17,877 nucleotides of DNA, from positions 1 to 17,877 of the forward strand of contig JAFPBC010000007.1 of NCBI GenBank assembly GCA_017390595.1. Direction: 5' to 3'. The position numbers and the translations under genes were made by a program. Positions 6,659-15,252 of this stretch are shown here, one piece after another. Within the stretch, counting starts at the first letter, position 1. Each line of letters opens with the position of its first letter. Below the pieces are notes generated by a model. The model ran no database searches, was not told the DNA's origin, and saw nothing but the letters and a program-made list of their open reading frames with translations. This stretch comes from Selenomonadales bacterium. GTDB lineage: Bacteria > Bacillota > Negativicutes > RGIG982.

Positions 6659-9136
6659 TTACAACACACCGCGGAAATAATGTCCTCGTGTAATATTTTC
6701 TTTTTCATGCGCCCACTGGGTCAGTTCGCGTTCCGTCAGCGAATTGCCCGCATCAAGGAGCAAACGATAGCGACGAACAAGATCTGCCAATTCTTTCGGA
6801 GCCATATATTTCCCTTCGATACGGATACGAGATACACCGATCTCGCCAAATCGTTCTACATGAGGAAGCATCGACAGCTCTTTCGTATTCAAGATGTGCA
6901 TACGGCAGAATTGGTCTGTCGCGATCGGGAAGCGCTCACTCATGCGGTCTTGCAGATAATACTTCTGCTTCGTGCAGACCTGAGAACACGGCTTCTTGTC
7001 GATATCACCGAGGAAACTGCCCAATACGCAATACTCGCTGACCATGAGCGGAAGATGACCGTGTACGATGCACTCCGTCGGAAGCGTCGCACGACGAACA
7101 AGACGTTCCACCTGACCAAAATTGAGTTCGGGCGACAAAGTCACACTGCTGATACCTTGTTCTTTCAAATAATCGACCGCATACGCATTATAAATATTGA
7201 GCGAAAAATCCGCATGGATCGGAAGTTCGCTGATCTCTTGTGCAAGTGCCATCACGCCGAGATTGCCGACGCTGACACCATCTCCGCCGAGCTTGTTAAA
7301 CAGGCGAAGTTCTTCTTCGATCGCTTTCATCTGCCACTGCTTGGCAATACGCGGTGTCGCAAAGATGATCTTCTTGCCGTACGTTTTCGCAAGTCGTACA
7401 GCTTCTTCATAATCACTATGTGTAATTGCCTTATGCGCGAAATTTTCTCCGCCGAACAAGACGACATCGGCACCGTTTTTGTATGCCGTTTCTACTTTTT
7501 CTATCGTATCGGTATGTACCGACAAAAGCGGTTTCGTTTCTTTGTCGTTACGCGACAATTTGGGAAGCGTACGATACGGTGCAGACTCACGCACATACGG
7601 AGCCAAGCGTGCTTCTTCAAGCTGTGCGACCGCACGACGACGCACTTCATTGAGCTCGCTGACAGGTACCATCAATTCGCCTTCACAGTCAAAATCAAGC
7701 GAATCGAGTGCAAACATCGTCGTACCGAGACGTTCCAGCTGTTTTTGTACCGTCTCTGCCGAAAGCGGACGTTTGCGTGCGGCTTCCGCGAGGAAATCCG
7801 TCTGACCGACGCCAATATTGCCGTCCGCGTCACGAAGCGTGAGCGTAAGCGGCTGTCCTTCGCTGACGAACACTTCTGCCGCCACACCGACGCGACGTAC
7901 AGGCGCACCGCCCGCATAGAACGTTTTTGCACGTTCCATCAATGCCGCATCATATACCTTGAACGCACGGTCGCTGACACGCACATGGCTCGGTACGGCA
8001 AACGTTACTTCCGCGCCTTTGTCTGCCGATACGACTTCTTTTCCGTTCATCGTCATCGTCTGGATCGTCGTATTGACACGACCGCCGACTTTGACCCATA
8101 TATCAATGATATCGCCGACCTGCATTCTCTCATCGAGACGCATCGTGACGAGTTTCTTTTTCGCATCATAGGCTACGACACGACCGACACGCACACCGCG
8201 ATTGTTCGGACGGCGGTCGCTCATCATCGTTTTACCCGGTTTTTTCTCCAGATATGCTGTTGTAAAATCACGGTTGAATATCTGCGTGAGGTCTTTTTTC
8301 AGCGTTTCATCGACCGTATAACGAATATCATCGCGGATAGAATCAAGCGATTGACGGTATGCATCGACTACAACGGCTACATATTCGGGACGCTTCATAC
8401 GACCTTCGATCTTAAGCGAACGCGCGCCTGCTTTGACGACCTCGGGGAGCTTGTCTATCGTGCAGAAATCACGCGGCGAGAGCAGATACTGTCCTACATC
8501 TTTACCTTCCAGCACGTTGTCGCCCTTCTCATCAACAAGCTGATACGGCAAACGGCACGGCTGTGCACAACGACCGCGGTTACCACTGCGACCACCGATC
8601 ATACCGCTCATCAAGCATTGACCCGAATAGCATACACAAAGTGCACCGTGGATAAATGTCTCTATAAGCGCACTCGTACCTTCGCTGATCGTCTTGATAT
8701 CATCGAGAGATACCTCACGCGCCAAAACGACCGTCTGGAAGCCCTGTTTTTCTAAGAATTTTGCCGCAGGAAGGTTCGTCACCGTCATCTGCGTGCTGGC
8801 ATGGAGCGGAAGCTCGGGGAGTATCTTCTTCGCGAGATACACCGCACCCAAGTCCTGTATGATGATGGCATCGACACCCGCTTCATATAAGAAACGCAAG
8901 TAGTCTGCCAAGTCTTCTGTTTCGCTTTGATCAACGAGTGTATTGACCGTCACATAGATCGCAACACCGCGCAAATGTGCGTAACGGATCGCTTCTTTCA
9001 ATTCTTCTCTGTCAAAATTATCGGCATATGCACGCGCGCCGAACGATTTCCCTGCCAAATAAACGGCATTGGCACCGCTCTCTACGGCCGCGGTCAAGGC
9101 TTCTCTACTGCCTGCCGGTGCTAATAATTCTACCAC
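6659..9136 (-). CDS. Peptidase U32 family protein with two U32 modules (RlhA-like)
   Basis: 825 residues. U32 proteins are named as peptidases, but well-studied bacterial members (RlhA, TrhP) use an iron-sulphur cluster to hydroxylate RNA pyrimidines. Module 1 (about 1-310) starts with the family signature ELLAPAGSREAL and includes LKIEGRMKRPEYVA. A beta-rich DUF3656-like middle (about 312-515) follows. A second U32-like module (about 535-800) includes IRIEGKYMAPKELA. Each module keeps four matching cysteines: C174, C190, C194, C225 and C703, C717, C721, C744. Start is GTG at 9136 with GGAGG 8 nt upstream (9145-9149). A closer-looking ATG at 9141 is out of frame and stops after three codons. 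It lies 15 nt after the DUF421 gene and 15 nt before mutS2. RNA hydroxylation is inferred from family. Confidence 0.9.
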   Translation of the reverse strand: MVELLAPAGSREALTAAVESGANAVYLAGKSFGARAYADNFDREELKEAIRYAHLRGVAIYVTVNTLVDQSETEDLADYLRFLYEAGVDAIIIQDLGAVYLAKKILPELPLHASTQMTVTNLPAAKFLEKQGFQTVVLAREVSLDDIKTISEGTSALIETFIHGALCVCYSGQCLMSGMIGGRSGNRGRCAQPCRLPYQLVDEKGDNVLEGKDVGQYLLSPRDFCTIDKLPEVVKAGARSLKIEGRMKRPEYVAVVVDAYRQSLDSIRDDIRYTVDETLKKDLTQIFNRDFTTAYLEKKPGKTMMSDRRPNNRGVRVGRVVAYDAKKKLVTMRLDERMQVGDIIDIWVKVGGRVNTTIQTMTMNGKEVVSADKGAEVTFAVPSHVRVSDRAFKVYDAALMERAKTFYAGGAPVRRVGVAAEVFVSEGQPLTLTLRDADGNIGVGQTDFLAEAARKRPLSAETVQKQLERLGTTMFALDSLDFDCEGELMVPVSELNEVRRRAVAQLEEARLAPYVRESAPYRTLPKLSRNDKETKPLLSVHTDTIEKVETAYKNGADVVLFGGENFAHKAITHSDYEEAVRLAKTYGKKIIFATPRIAKQWQMKAIEEELRLFNKLGGDGVSVGNLGVMALAQEISELPIHADFSLNIYNAYAVDYLKEQGISSVTLSPELNFGQVERLVRRATLPTECIVHGHLPLMVSEYCVLGSFLGDIDKKPCSQVCTKQKYYLQDRMSERFPIATDQFCRMHILNTKELSMLPHVERFGEIGVSRIRIEGKYMAPKELADLVRRYRLLLDAGNSLTERELTQWAHEKENITRGHYFRGVL

Positions 9137-9151
9137 GTCATTCGCCTCCGA

Positions 9152-9799
9152 TTATGTTTCTTTTTTCGGCTGTTTCTTCATTATATCTTGTTCTATGTTT
9201 TGAATGCTTTTTTGTATCTCTTCCACTTGCTCTGCCATACGCCGCCATTGCACCATCTGTTTTCCAAAGATGCTCAGCGGATCGTTTTCCGCTTCTTGGC
9301 ATAGTCTGAGCAAGTCACCTCTCGTAATCGGTTCTTTTTCCGATATTTTGATGATCGAAAAATCCCCGCTGCTTTCGAGGCGTGCTAACTTGATATCTAT
9401 AATGTCTGCCATCTCCAATCCTTGCAGATGCAGCTCTTGCCTAAGATCATCATAGTTGACTCGTGCTTTTCTCAAGTTTTCGGTCAACACTTTGCCTTCC
9501 GCTATCAAGACGATCGGCGTACCTTCTACCCATTTGCGAATAAGATTGCTTTTGAGAGATAGAAACGAGAACACTTGCTGTAATAAGAGCAGTGCCGCCA
9601 TTCCGCCGAATCCCGATGCAAGCGATATCGTCTTATCCATCGCAGTCGATACCATGATATCACCGATACCGACAAGCATGATAAAATCAAACGGCGAAAA
9701 CTGCCCTACCGTCCGATTGCCCATGACACGCACAACGAATAACGATACTCCGCAAAGAAATACCAACAGCTTGAATACATGCCAAAAATCTTCTGCCAT
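9152..9799 (-). CDS. DUF421 (YetF-type) membrane protein
   Basis: 215 residues. Three membrane segments (about 8-25, 38-55, 62-80) with the conserved GNRTVGQFSPFDFIMLVGIGD region (27-47). The soluble DUF421 domain (about 88-155) contains GTPIVLIAEGKV and VNYDDLRQELHLQGL. A charged, probably coiled-coil tail (183-215) ends in Lys/Glu. DUF421 proteins are common in spore formers, where some act in the forespore membrane; no enzymatic activity is established for this one. ATG at 9799 follows GGGAGGGG by 5 nt. First gene of the operon with the U32 protein and mutS2. A sigma-G-like promoter can be read upstream. Confidence 0.85.
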   Translation of the reverse strand: MAEDFWHVFKLLVFLCGVSLFVVRVMGNRTVGQFSPFDFIMLVGIGDIMVSTAMDKTISLASGFGGMAALLLLQQVFSFLSLKSNLIRKWVEGTPIVLIAEGKVLTENLRKARVNYDDLRQELHLQGLEMADIIDIKLARLESSGDFSIIKISEKEPITRGDLLRLCQEAENDPLSIFGKQMVQWRRMAEQVEEIQKSIQNIEQDIMKKQPKKET

Positions 9800-9818
9800 G
9801 ATCGCCCCTCCCTGTTCG

Positions 9819-9848
9819 TATTATGAGCGTGGGACGATTACCTTATTC
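9819..9848 (-). promoter_or_regulatory. Possible sigma-G-type promoter before the DUF421 gene
   Basis: On the minus strand GAATA (9844-9848), 18 nt, then CATAATA (9819-9825) fits the forespore consensus GnATA-(17-18)-CATnnTA. The start would fall near 9812, leaving the GGGAGGGG ribosome site at the very end of the message; that tight fit lowers confidence. A sigma-A reading (TTGAAT at 9878-9883, then CAAAAT) is equally weak. Confidence 0.25.
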
Positions 9849-9913
9849 TGTATTTTGACATAAACATACTTGTTTATTCAATTCGCACATAGAATCCTTT
9901 TTCCTGCTTTCTC

Positions 9914-9954
9914 ACAAATAAAAAAACAGACCATGCTTTCACATGATCTGTTTT
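9914..9954 (-). terminator. Rho-independent terminator of pheST
   Basis: On the minus strand AAAACAGATCATG (9942-9954) pairs with CATGGTCTGTTTT (9923-9935) around a 6-nt loop, with one G-U pair. A T-rich run follows (9914-9922). It begins 10 nt after the pheT stop. Confidence 0.85.
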
Positions 9955-9964
9955 ATTTTTATTC

Positions 9965-12394
9965 TTATTTACGGATCTCAGCACCGCATTTTTCGCTGAG
10001 TGCTGTAAGGATCTTCTGATACGGTTCTTCGAGTTCTGCATCAGTGAGCGTTTTTTCTGCCGACTGGAAGAACAACGAATATGCTACGCTCTTCATTCCT
10101 TCGCCGACCTGCGCGCCCATGTAGACGTCGAATACTTCTGCACGCTGGAGGTACTGACCGCCGTTTGCAAGAATGACTTCTTTCATCGCTTCGCTCGTAA
10201 CGTCTGTCGATACGACGAATGCCAAGTCGCGCGTAACAGCAGGATATTTCGGGAGCGACTGATATTTCGGAATGAGCGAGGAGAGCTCTGCGAGAACTTC
10301 GATGCTCAAGTAGAAGATATATGCCGCTTTCGGGATCGAATATGCTTCGAGAACTTTCGGATGAACTTCACCGATATGACCGATGACTTTACCGCAAGCC
10401 GTAACGACAGCCGTTTTGCCCGGGTGGAACGACGGATGCGAGCCTGCTTCGATCGTGTATGCGTTGATACCGAGACCTGCCAAGATGCGTTCTACTATGC
10501 CTTTTGCATCGTAGAAGTCAACAACATCTTTCGTCTGGTTCCAGAGCGTCGGATAACGTCTGCCGTAGAGCACACCGCAGAGTTCCGTTTTTTCGGTCGG
10601 AAGTTCCGTAAGCGGAAGTGCTTTCGGAAGGAATACCGAACCGATCTCGAACAATTTGAGATCTTCGTTTTTACGCGAAATGTTACGGCTTACCATGTCA
10701 AGCATATTGCCGAGAAGCGTCGTACGAAGGATCGGGAATTCTTCTGTGATAGGATTCATGATGGGGATCGCACTACGGAGCGTAGAGTCTGCTTCGATGT
10801 TGAGCTTATCGAACGCCTGCGGATGCGAGAATGCGAACGACATTGCTTCGTTCATACCGCATCCCGCCAAGATAGCCGTCACACGATCAACGATCGTCTG
10901 CTGATAGCTCTGACCGCCGCTTGCCATTGCACTTTCGGGCATTTTGACAGGAATATTATCGAAACCGTATACACGTGCGACTTCTTCTGCAAGGTCTGCC
11001 ATAACGGTGCAGTCACCGCGCCAGGACGGTACAACGACCGACAATTTATCATTTTCTTCCGTCACCGCGAATTCAAGACGCGTCAAGATATCGACCATCG
11101 TCTGCGTCGGGATCGGCGCGCCGATATGATTGCGGATGGCTTCTGCTTCTACTGTGATCTGCGTCGGAAGTGCAAAACCCGGATATTCGTCTACGATACC
11201 TTGTACGACTGTACCACCGCAGAGCTCTGCCATAAGAGCTGCCGCACGGTCGATCGCTGCCGAGATAGCCGCTACATCGACACCGCGTTCGAATCTGCCC
11301 GATGCTTCCGAGCGAAGACCGAGTTTGCGGCCCGTACGACGAACGCTTGCGCTGTTGAAAGCTGCCGCTTCCAAGAATACCGTCGTCGTTGCATCCGTTA
11401 CTTCTGTCGCAAGACCGCCCATAACACCAGCAAGACCGACTGCTTTGACATCGTCGGCAATAACGAGCATTTCACTCGTGAGCGTACGTTTCACATCGTC
11501 GAGCGTCGTCAATACTTCGCCTTCGAGTGCGCGACGTACATGGAGGTGATGACCGCTTACGAGATCGTAATCGTATGCGTGCATCGGCTGACCCATTTCG
11601 AGCATAACGAAGTTCGTGATATCGACTACGTTATTGATGGAACGGATGCCTGCATCCTGAAGACGCTGTTTCATCCATTCGGGAGATGCCCCTACTTTTA
11701 CATTTTTGATAACGCGAGCCGTAAAACGCGGGCAAAGCGACGGTTCTTCGATCGTTACTTTCGCGAGGTCTGCTACTTTTTCATCGTTTTCGGACAAATT
11801 GAGGATCGGTCTCGTAACAGCATTGCCTGTGAGCACGCCAACTTCACGAGCAAGACCGAGTACACAGAAGCAGTCTGCACGGTTTGCCGTCAATTCGAAT
11901 TCCAAGATAGAATCGTTAAGACCGAGCGTTTCTTTGATATCCTGACCGAGCGGCGTACCTTCCGGCAAAATGTAGATGCCTTCTTTTTGTTCTGCCGTAA
12001 GCATCGACTGATCGAGATTGAGCTCCGATGCCGAGCAGAGCATACCAAGCGACAACTCACCGCGAAGTTTACCTTTTTTGATCGTGATACCGCTCGGAAG
12101 TTTCGCACCTACGAGGCAGACAGGAACCGTCTGACCGACGCGAACATTCTGTGCGCCCGTAACGATCTGAATATTTTCTTCGCCGCCGACATTGAGCTGA
12201 CAGACGACTAATTTATCTGCATTCGGATGTTTTGTAATATCCATAATTTTGCCTGTTACGACCTTTTCGATACCTTCGCCAAGTGTAACAACATTCTCTA
12301 CCGGCACGCCTGCCATCGTCAGCATATCGGCGATCTGCTCGGGAGACTGTTCAAAATCAACATAATCTTTCAACCATTTAATTGAAGTCTGCAT
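9965..12394 (-). CDS. pheT: Phenylalanine-tRNA ligase beta subunit
   Basis: 809 residues, normal length for the bacterial beta chain of the alpha2-beta2 enzyme that charges tRNA-Phe. Domains: N-terminal B1, an EMAP-II-like tRNA-binding fold (about 42-150, with KHPNADKL), the FELTANRADC junction (165-174), B3/B4 editing domain (about 215-385, with NVVDITNFVMLEMGQPMHAYD starting at 255), B5, a synthetase-like core, and the anticodon-binding FDX-ACB domain over roughly the last 95 residues (from YPAVTRDLAFVV). ATG at 12394 has an AGAGGAG site about 9 nt upstream. It starts 24 nt after pheS and shares its T-box control. Confidence 0.98.
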   Translation of the reverse strand: MQTSIKWLKDYVDFEQSPEQIADMLTMAGVPVENVVTLGEGIEKVVTGKIMDITKHPNADKLVVCQLNVGGEENIQIVTGAQNVRVGQTVPVCLVGAKLPSGITIKKGKLRGELSLGMLCSASELNLDQSMLTAEQKEGIYILPEGTPLGQDIKETLGLNDSILEFELTANRADCFCVLGLAREVGVLTGNAVTRPILNLSENDEKVADLAKVTIEEPSLCPRFTARVIKNVKVGASPEWMKQRLQDAGIRSINNVVDITNFVMLEMGQPMHAYDYDLVSGHHLHVRRALEGEVLTTLDDVKRTLTSEMLVIADDVKAVGLAGVMGGLATEVTDATTTVFLEAAAFNSASVRRTGRKLGLRSEASGRFERGVDVAAISAAIDRAAALMAELCGGTVVQGIVDEYPGFALPTQITVEAEAIRNHIGAPIPTQTMVDILTRLEFAVTEENDKLSVVVPSWRGDCTVMADLAEEVARVYGFDNIPVKMPESAMASGGQSYQQTIVDRVTAILAGCGMNEAMSFAFSHPQAFDKLNIEADSTLRSAIPIMNPITEEFPILRTTLLGNMLDMVSRNISRKNEDLKLFEIGSVFLPKALPLTELPTEKTELCGVLYGRRYPTLWNQTKDVVDFYDAKGIVERILAGLGINAYTIEAGSHPSFHPGKTAVVTACGKVIGHIGEVHPKVLEAYSIPKAAYIFYLSIEVLAELSSLIPKYQSLPKYPAVTRDLAFVVSTDVTSEAMKEVILANGGQYLQRAEVFDVYMGAQVGEGMKSVAYSLFFQSAEKTLTDAELEEPYQKILTALSEKCGAEIRK

Positions 12395-12418
12395 TATTAT
12401 ATCTCCTCTTTCCTCGAA

Positions 12419-13441
12419 TTAAAACTGACGCAAGAAGCGCAAATCGTTATCGTAGAACAAGCGCAAATCGTCAATACCGTACAGAAGCATCGCGATACGT
12501 TCAACACCCATACCGAATGCAAAACCGCTTACTTTTTCCGGATCGAAATTGTTCATTTTGAGTACGTTCGGGTGGACCATACCCGAACCGAGGATCTCAA
12601 GCCAGCCCGTACCTTTACATACGCGGCAGCCTTTACCACCGCAGATAACGCACGAGATATCGACTTCGGCACTCGGTTCCGTGAACGGGAAGAAGCTCGG
12701 ACGGAAACGAACGCCTACGTTATCACCGAACATCTGATGGATGAACAGTTCAAGCGTACCTTTGAGGTCTGCGAAGCTGATATTTTTGTCGATCAAAAGA
12801 CCTTCTACCTGCGTGAACATCGGCGAGTGCGTCGCATCGTAGTCACGGCGATATACTTTACCCGGTGCAATGATCTTTACAGGGTCGTTCGGATTCGCCG
12901 CCTGCATCGTTCTTGCCTGGATCGGAGACGTATGCGTACGGAGAAGGATCTCTTCCGTAATGTAGAACGAATCCTGCATATCACGTGCAGGGTGATCTTT
13001 CGGCAAGTTAAGAAGCTCGAAGTTGTAGTAATCCTGCTCAACTTCGGGACCTTCCGCAACGGTAAAACCAAGCTGCATAAATATCTCTTTGATACGCTCA
13101 AGCGTAAGCGTGAGCGGATGACGATGACCTTCGCTCGGCTGACGGCCCGGGAGCGTCACATCGATACGTTCGGAAGCCAAACGTTTCGTAAGCTCTGCTT
13201 CTTTAAGCTCCGTACCTTTTGCTTCGATCACACCTTCGAGTTCTGCGCGGATCTCGTTGACGATCTGACCGATACGCGGACGTTCTTCTGCGCTCAAGGC
13301 ACCCATACCGCGAAGAATGCTCGTCAAGCTACCTTTTTTGCCCAAATATTTGACACGCAAGTCATTCAGCATATCAAGGCTGTCTGCTTTTGCAAGCTCA
13401 ATGACTGCGCTTTCTCGCAACTCTTTTAATTGCTGTTCCAT
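12419..13441 (-). CDS. pheS: Phenylalanine-tRNA ligase alpha subunit
   Basis: 340 residues, normal length. It is the catalytic chain that activates Phe and transfers it to tRNA. N-terminal coiled coil (1-90), then the class II core: motif 2 around YRRDYDATHSPMFTQVEGL (197-215), PSFFPFTEPSAEVD (248-261), and motif 3 GFAFGMGVERIAML (306-319), with Ala308 in the Phe pocket. A four-cysteine patch CVICGGKGCRVC (264-275) matches the zinc-ribbon-like insert seen in many Firmicutes. The frame is open further upstream to 13660, but that stretch is the T-box leader. The ATG at 13441 has GGAGGAG 9 nt upstream and gives the standard N-terminus. Confidence 0.98.
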   Translation of the reverse strand: MEQQLKELRESAVIELAKADSLDMLNDLRVKYLGKKGSLTSILRGMGALSAEERPRIGQIVNEIRAELEGVIEAKGTELKEAELTKRLASERIDVTLPGRQPSEGHRHPLTLTLERIKEIFMQLGFTVAEGPEVEQDYYNFELLNLPKDHPARDMQDSFYITEEILLRTHTSPIQARTMQAANPNDPVKIIAPGKVYRRDYDATHSPMFTQVEGLLIDKNISFADLKGTLELFIHQMFGDNVGVRFRPSFFPFTEPSAEVDISCVICGGKGCRVCKGTGWLEILGSGMVHPNVLKMNNFDPEKVSGFAFGMGVERIAMLLYGIDDLRLFYDNDLRFLRQF

Positions 13442-13485
13442 AACCAATAACTCCTCCTTGATTATTCGGGCATCTACCGAAAAAT

Positions 13486-13520
13486 AAAAAAACTTCCGCC
13501 CCCGACTAAGGGGCGAAAGC
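13486..13520 (-). terminator. T-box regulatory terminator of pheST
   Basis: CTTTCGCCCC pairs with GGGGCGGAAG across a short loop, including one G-U pair, and is followed by seven T (13486-13492). It lies directly downstream of the T-box sequence, as expected for the OFF state when tRNA-Phe is charged. It also stands between the upstream ktr operon and pheS. Confidence 0.9.
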
Positions 13521-13746
13521 TCTGCTTCGCGGTACCACCCTAATGAATACTTTCCATTCCTTAACGCGGAAAACGTCCGACCTACTGTTACTTCAGCCGA
13601 AATGCTCCAAAGTGAACTTCCGCTATCCTCTGTTTGATATGCTCTCAATCTACGGCACATCTTCCCTGTAAAACCGATAAACAGCGTACTCTCTTTATCC
13701 TTGCATATTATCGTTATATATGTTGGTATATGTTATCAAAACACAT
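13486..13746 (-). ncRNA. T-box riboswitch leader, phenylalanine-specific
   Basis: The T-box core AGGGTGGTACCGCG lies at 13528-13541; its UGGU can pair with an ACCA acceptor end, matching the usual A discriminator of tRNA-Phe. Stem I is visible. The specifier loop is flanked by AGTA on the 5' side (in AGAGAGTA, before CGCT) and GAA on the 3' side (after GATAGCG), a loop-E arrangement. GAAG is followed by the specifier TTC at 13614-13616 and then A, with CTTT closing against AAAG. UUC is a Phe codon, in agreement with pheS downstream. The T-box, then the terminator hairpin, then 44 nt and pheS form a transcriptional attenuator: uncharged tRNA-Phe stabilises the antiterminator. The transcript start is inferred from the -10 box. 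Confidence 0.95.
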
Positions 13747-13752
13747 ATCATT

Positions 13753-13781
13753 ATTATATCACAGCTTATCCACATTAGCAA
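13753..13781 (-). promoter_or_regulatory. pheST promoter
   Basis: On the minus strand TTGCTA (13776-13781), a 17-nt spacer, and a perfect TATAAT (13753-13758) preceded by TGA, so it is also an extended -10. The -35 overlaps the stop codon of the rRNA methyltransferase gene (13775-13777). The spacer contains a DnaA-box sequence. Confidence 0.85.
13766..13774 (+). promoter_or_regulatory. Perfect DnaA-box sequence TTATCCACA in the pheS promoter
   Basis: TTATCCACA is an exact match to the high-affinity DnaA box TTATNCACA. It sits between the -35 and -10 of the pheST promoter. A single box could arise by chance in a window of this size; DnaA control is only a possibility. Confidence 0.3.
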
Positions 13782-14590
13782 GAAGATTGTCTCTGCCGAG
13801 CTCCTTCAAAACAGATAACTGCCGCAGCAGCCGCTACATTGAGAGACTCTACCCTACCGAAAAGCGGAATATGCATACGCTCATCAGCACGTGCAAGAAG
13901 CGTATCCGATACGCCCGCTCCCTCGTTGCCGAATACGACAGCCGCCGACTGTGTGAAATCACACGCATCGTATGTCTTAGACTCAACGACCGATGTCGCA
14001 TACAAACGAATATCACGCTCCTCTACGAAAGAGAGCAGATCTTCTTCCGACAACCCTCGCACCACAGGCAGATGAAGCATCGTTCCCATTGTCGAACGCA
14101 CCACCTTCGGCGCGTAGATATCTGCCGACCCACTCAACACAAGGATACCGTCCCAACCTGCCGCCTCAGCTGTGCGAATGATCGTTCCGATATTGCCGGG
14201 GTCTTGCACACGATCAAGGACAGCCAGATGCACCAAGCCTTCTTTGATATCATCAAGCGTCCACTTCTTCTGCTCAACGACAGCCAATATCCCCTGCGGT
14301 TCTTCCGTCGTCGTGATCTTGCGATACACAGCAGACGTCACCGCAAGTACACGCACATTGTCCGACAGACTGTCGAGCAGTTCTTCCATCCGCGGTGTTA
14401 CTGCCTCTGCATCGTAAAAGCATACACGGATCGCGCCCCCGACCGATGCGATATCCTCGATGATACGCACACCTTCGGCAATGAATACACCTTCACGATC
14501 ACGATACTTCTTCTGTTTTAAAGCCGATGCCTGTTTTACAAATGTATTTTGCAAGCTGGAGATAACCTCTCCTACTTCAGATCTTCCCAT
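13775..14590 (-). CDS. TrmH/SpoU-family rRNA 2'-O-methyltransferase (YsgA/RlmP type)
   Basis: 271 residues. SPOUT enzymes transfer methyl from SAM to a ribose 2'-OH. An N-terminal substrate-binding part includes FIAEGVRIIED (36-46). The knotted catalytic domain carries the three family motifs: DPGNIGTIIRTAEAAG (130-145, Arg139), VVFGNEGAGVS (218-228), and IPLFGRVESLNVAAAAAV (241-258). The position beside pheST and the length match B. subtilis ysgA (rlmP), which methylates G2553 in the 23S rRNA A-loop; RlmB or TsnR-type paralogues remain possible. ATG at 14590 overlaps the last 19 nt of ktrA and uses an AAGGGA-like site inside it, suggesting coupled translation. A later TTG (codon 13) is less likely. 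Confidence 0.85.
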   Translation of the reverse strand: MGRSEVGEVISSLQNTFVKQASALKQKKYRDREGVFIAEGVRIIEDIASVGGAIRVCFYDAEAVTPRMEELLDSLSDNVRVLAVTSAVYRKITTTEEPQGILAVVEQKKWTLDDIKEGLVHLAVLDRVQDPGNIGTIIRTAEAAGWDGILVLSGSADIYAPKVVRSTMGTMLHLPVVRGLSEEDLLSFVEERDIRLYATSVVESKTYDACDFTQSAAVVFGNEGAGVSDTLLARADERMHIPLFGRVESLNVAAAAAVICFEGARQRQSSC

Positions 14591-15231
14591 CGTTTCATCC
14601 CTTCATTACTGCCGACAACGACAATAATATCGTCTTTTTCGATCACATCATGTGGATTCGGCGGCAATATCAGCTTATCATTTCGTTTGATAGCCACTAC
14701 GTTCAGACCATACTTCGCACGAACATTCGATTCGATAAGGCTCTTGCCTGCAATGCTCTTCGGAACACCGACCTCTGCAATACTGTAATCGGGCGAAAGT
14801 TCGATATAATCCATGATATTACGCGACGTCAGACTGTACGCAACACGTTTCGCCATATCTCTCTCGGGATATACAATGCTGTCCGCACCGATCTTCTCAA
14901 GAAGCTTCCCATGCAGCAGATTACGCGCCTTCGCAACGACATACGGCACGCCAAGCTCCTTCAGCTGAACGACCGTCAATACGTTTGCCTGCATATCCTC
15001 ACCAATGGCAACGATAACAACATCAAAATTGCGGATACCAAGCGCCTTCAAGGCATTTTCATCAGTCGTATCTGCTTGTACAACATGCGTTACCTCTTCG
15101 CTGAACGACTGCACCAATTCATAACTGCGATCGACCGCCAAGACCTCATACCCCATCGTATGCAAATGACGTGCAATACTTCTCCCGAATCGACCCAATC
15201 CGATAACAGCAAACTGTTTTTCCTTACTCAT
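14572..15231 (-). CDS. ktrA: Potassium uptake regulatory subunit KtrA
   Basis: 219 residues, the usual length. It is a cytoplasmic RCK ring protein that gates KtrB. The N-terminal Rossmann fold has the nucleotide-binding GLGRFGRSIA (11-20) and acidic Asp34 at the end of the second strand. The C-terminal RCK_C domain (about 140-219) is the part that binds c-di-AMP in related KtrA/KtrC proteins. ATG at 15231 has an AAAGGAAG site upstream and is 21 nt after the ktrB stop. The last 19 nt overlap the following methyltransferase gene. Confidence 0.95.
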   Translation of the reverse strand: MSKEKQFAVIGLGRFGRSIARHLHTMGYEVLAVDRSYELVQSFSEEVTHVVQADTTDENALKALGIRNFDVVIVAIGEDMQANVLTVVQLKELGVPYVVAKARNLLHGKLLEKIGADSIVYPERDMAKRVAYSLTSRNIMDYIELSPDYSIAEVGVPKSIAGKSLIESNVRAKYGLNVVAIKRNDKLILPPNPHDVIEKDDIIVVVGSNEGMKRWEDLK

Positions 15232-15252
15232 CCTATGCTTCCTTTCTTACCA

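Noticed and set aside
6680..8755. Long plus-strand open frame opposite the U32 gene (691 codons)
   Set aside because: Arg/Phe/His/Thr-rich with no recognisable domain and no ribosome site; the real gene is clearly on the other strand.
9855..9860. Plus-strand TTGACA as a promoter
   Set aside because: No -10 box at 16-18 nt and no plus-strand gene downstream.
10361..12211. Long plus-strand open frame opposite pheT (616 codons)
   Set aside because: Shadow frame produced by codon usage of pheT; composition is not protein-like and there is no start signal.
13442..13660. N-terminal extension of pheS upstream of 13441
   Set aside because: This stretch is the T-box leader RNA; ATG 13441 has the ribosome site and gives the standard PheS length.
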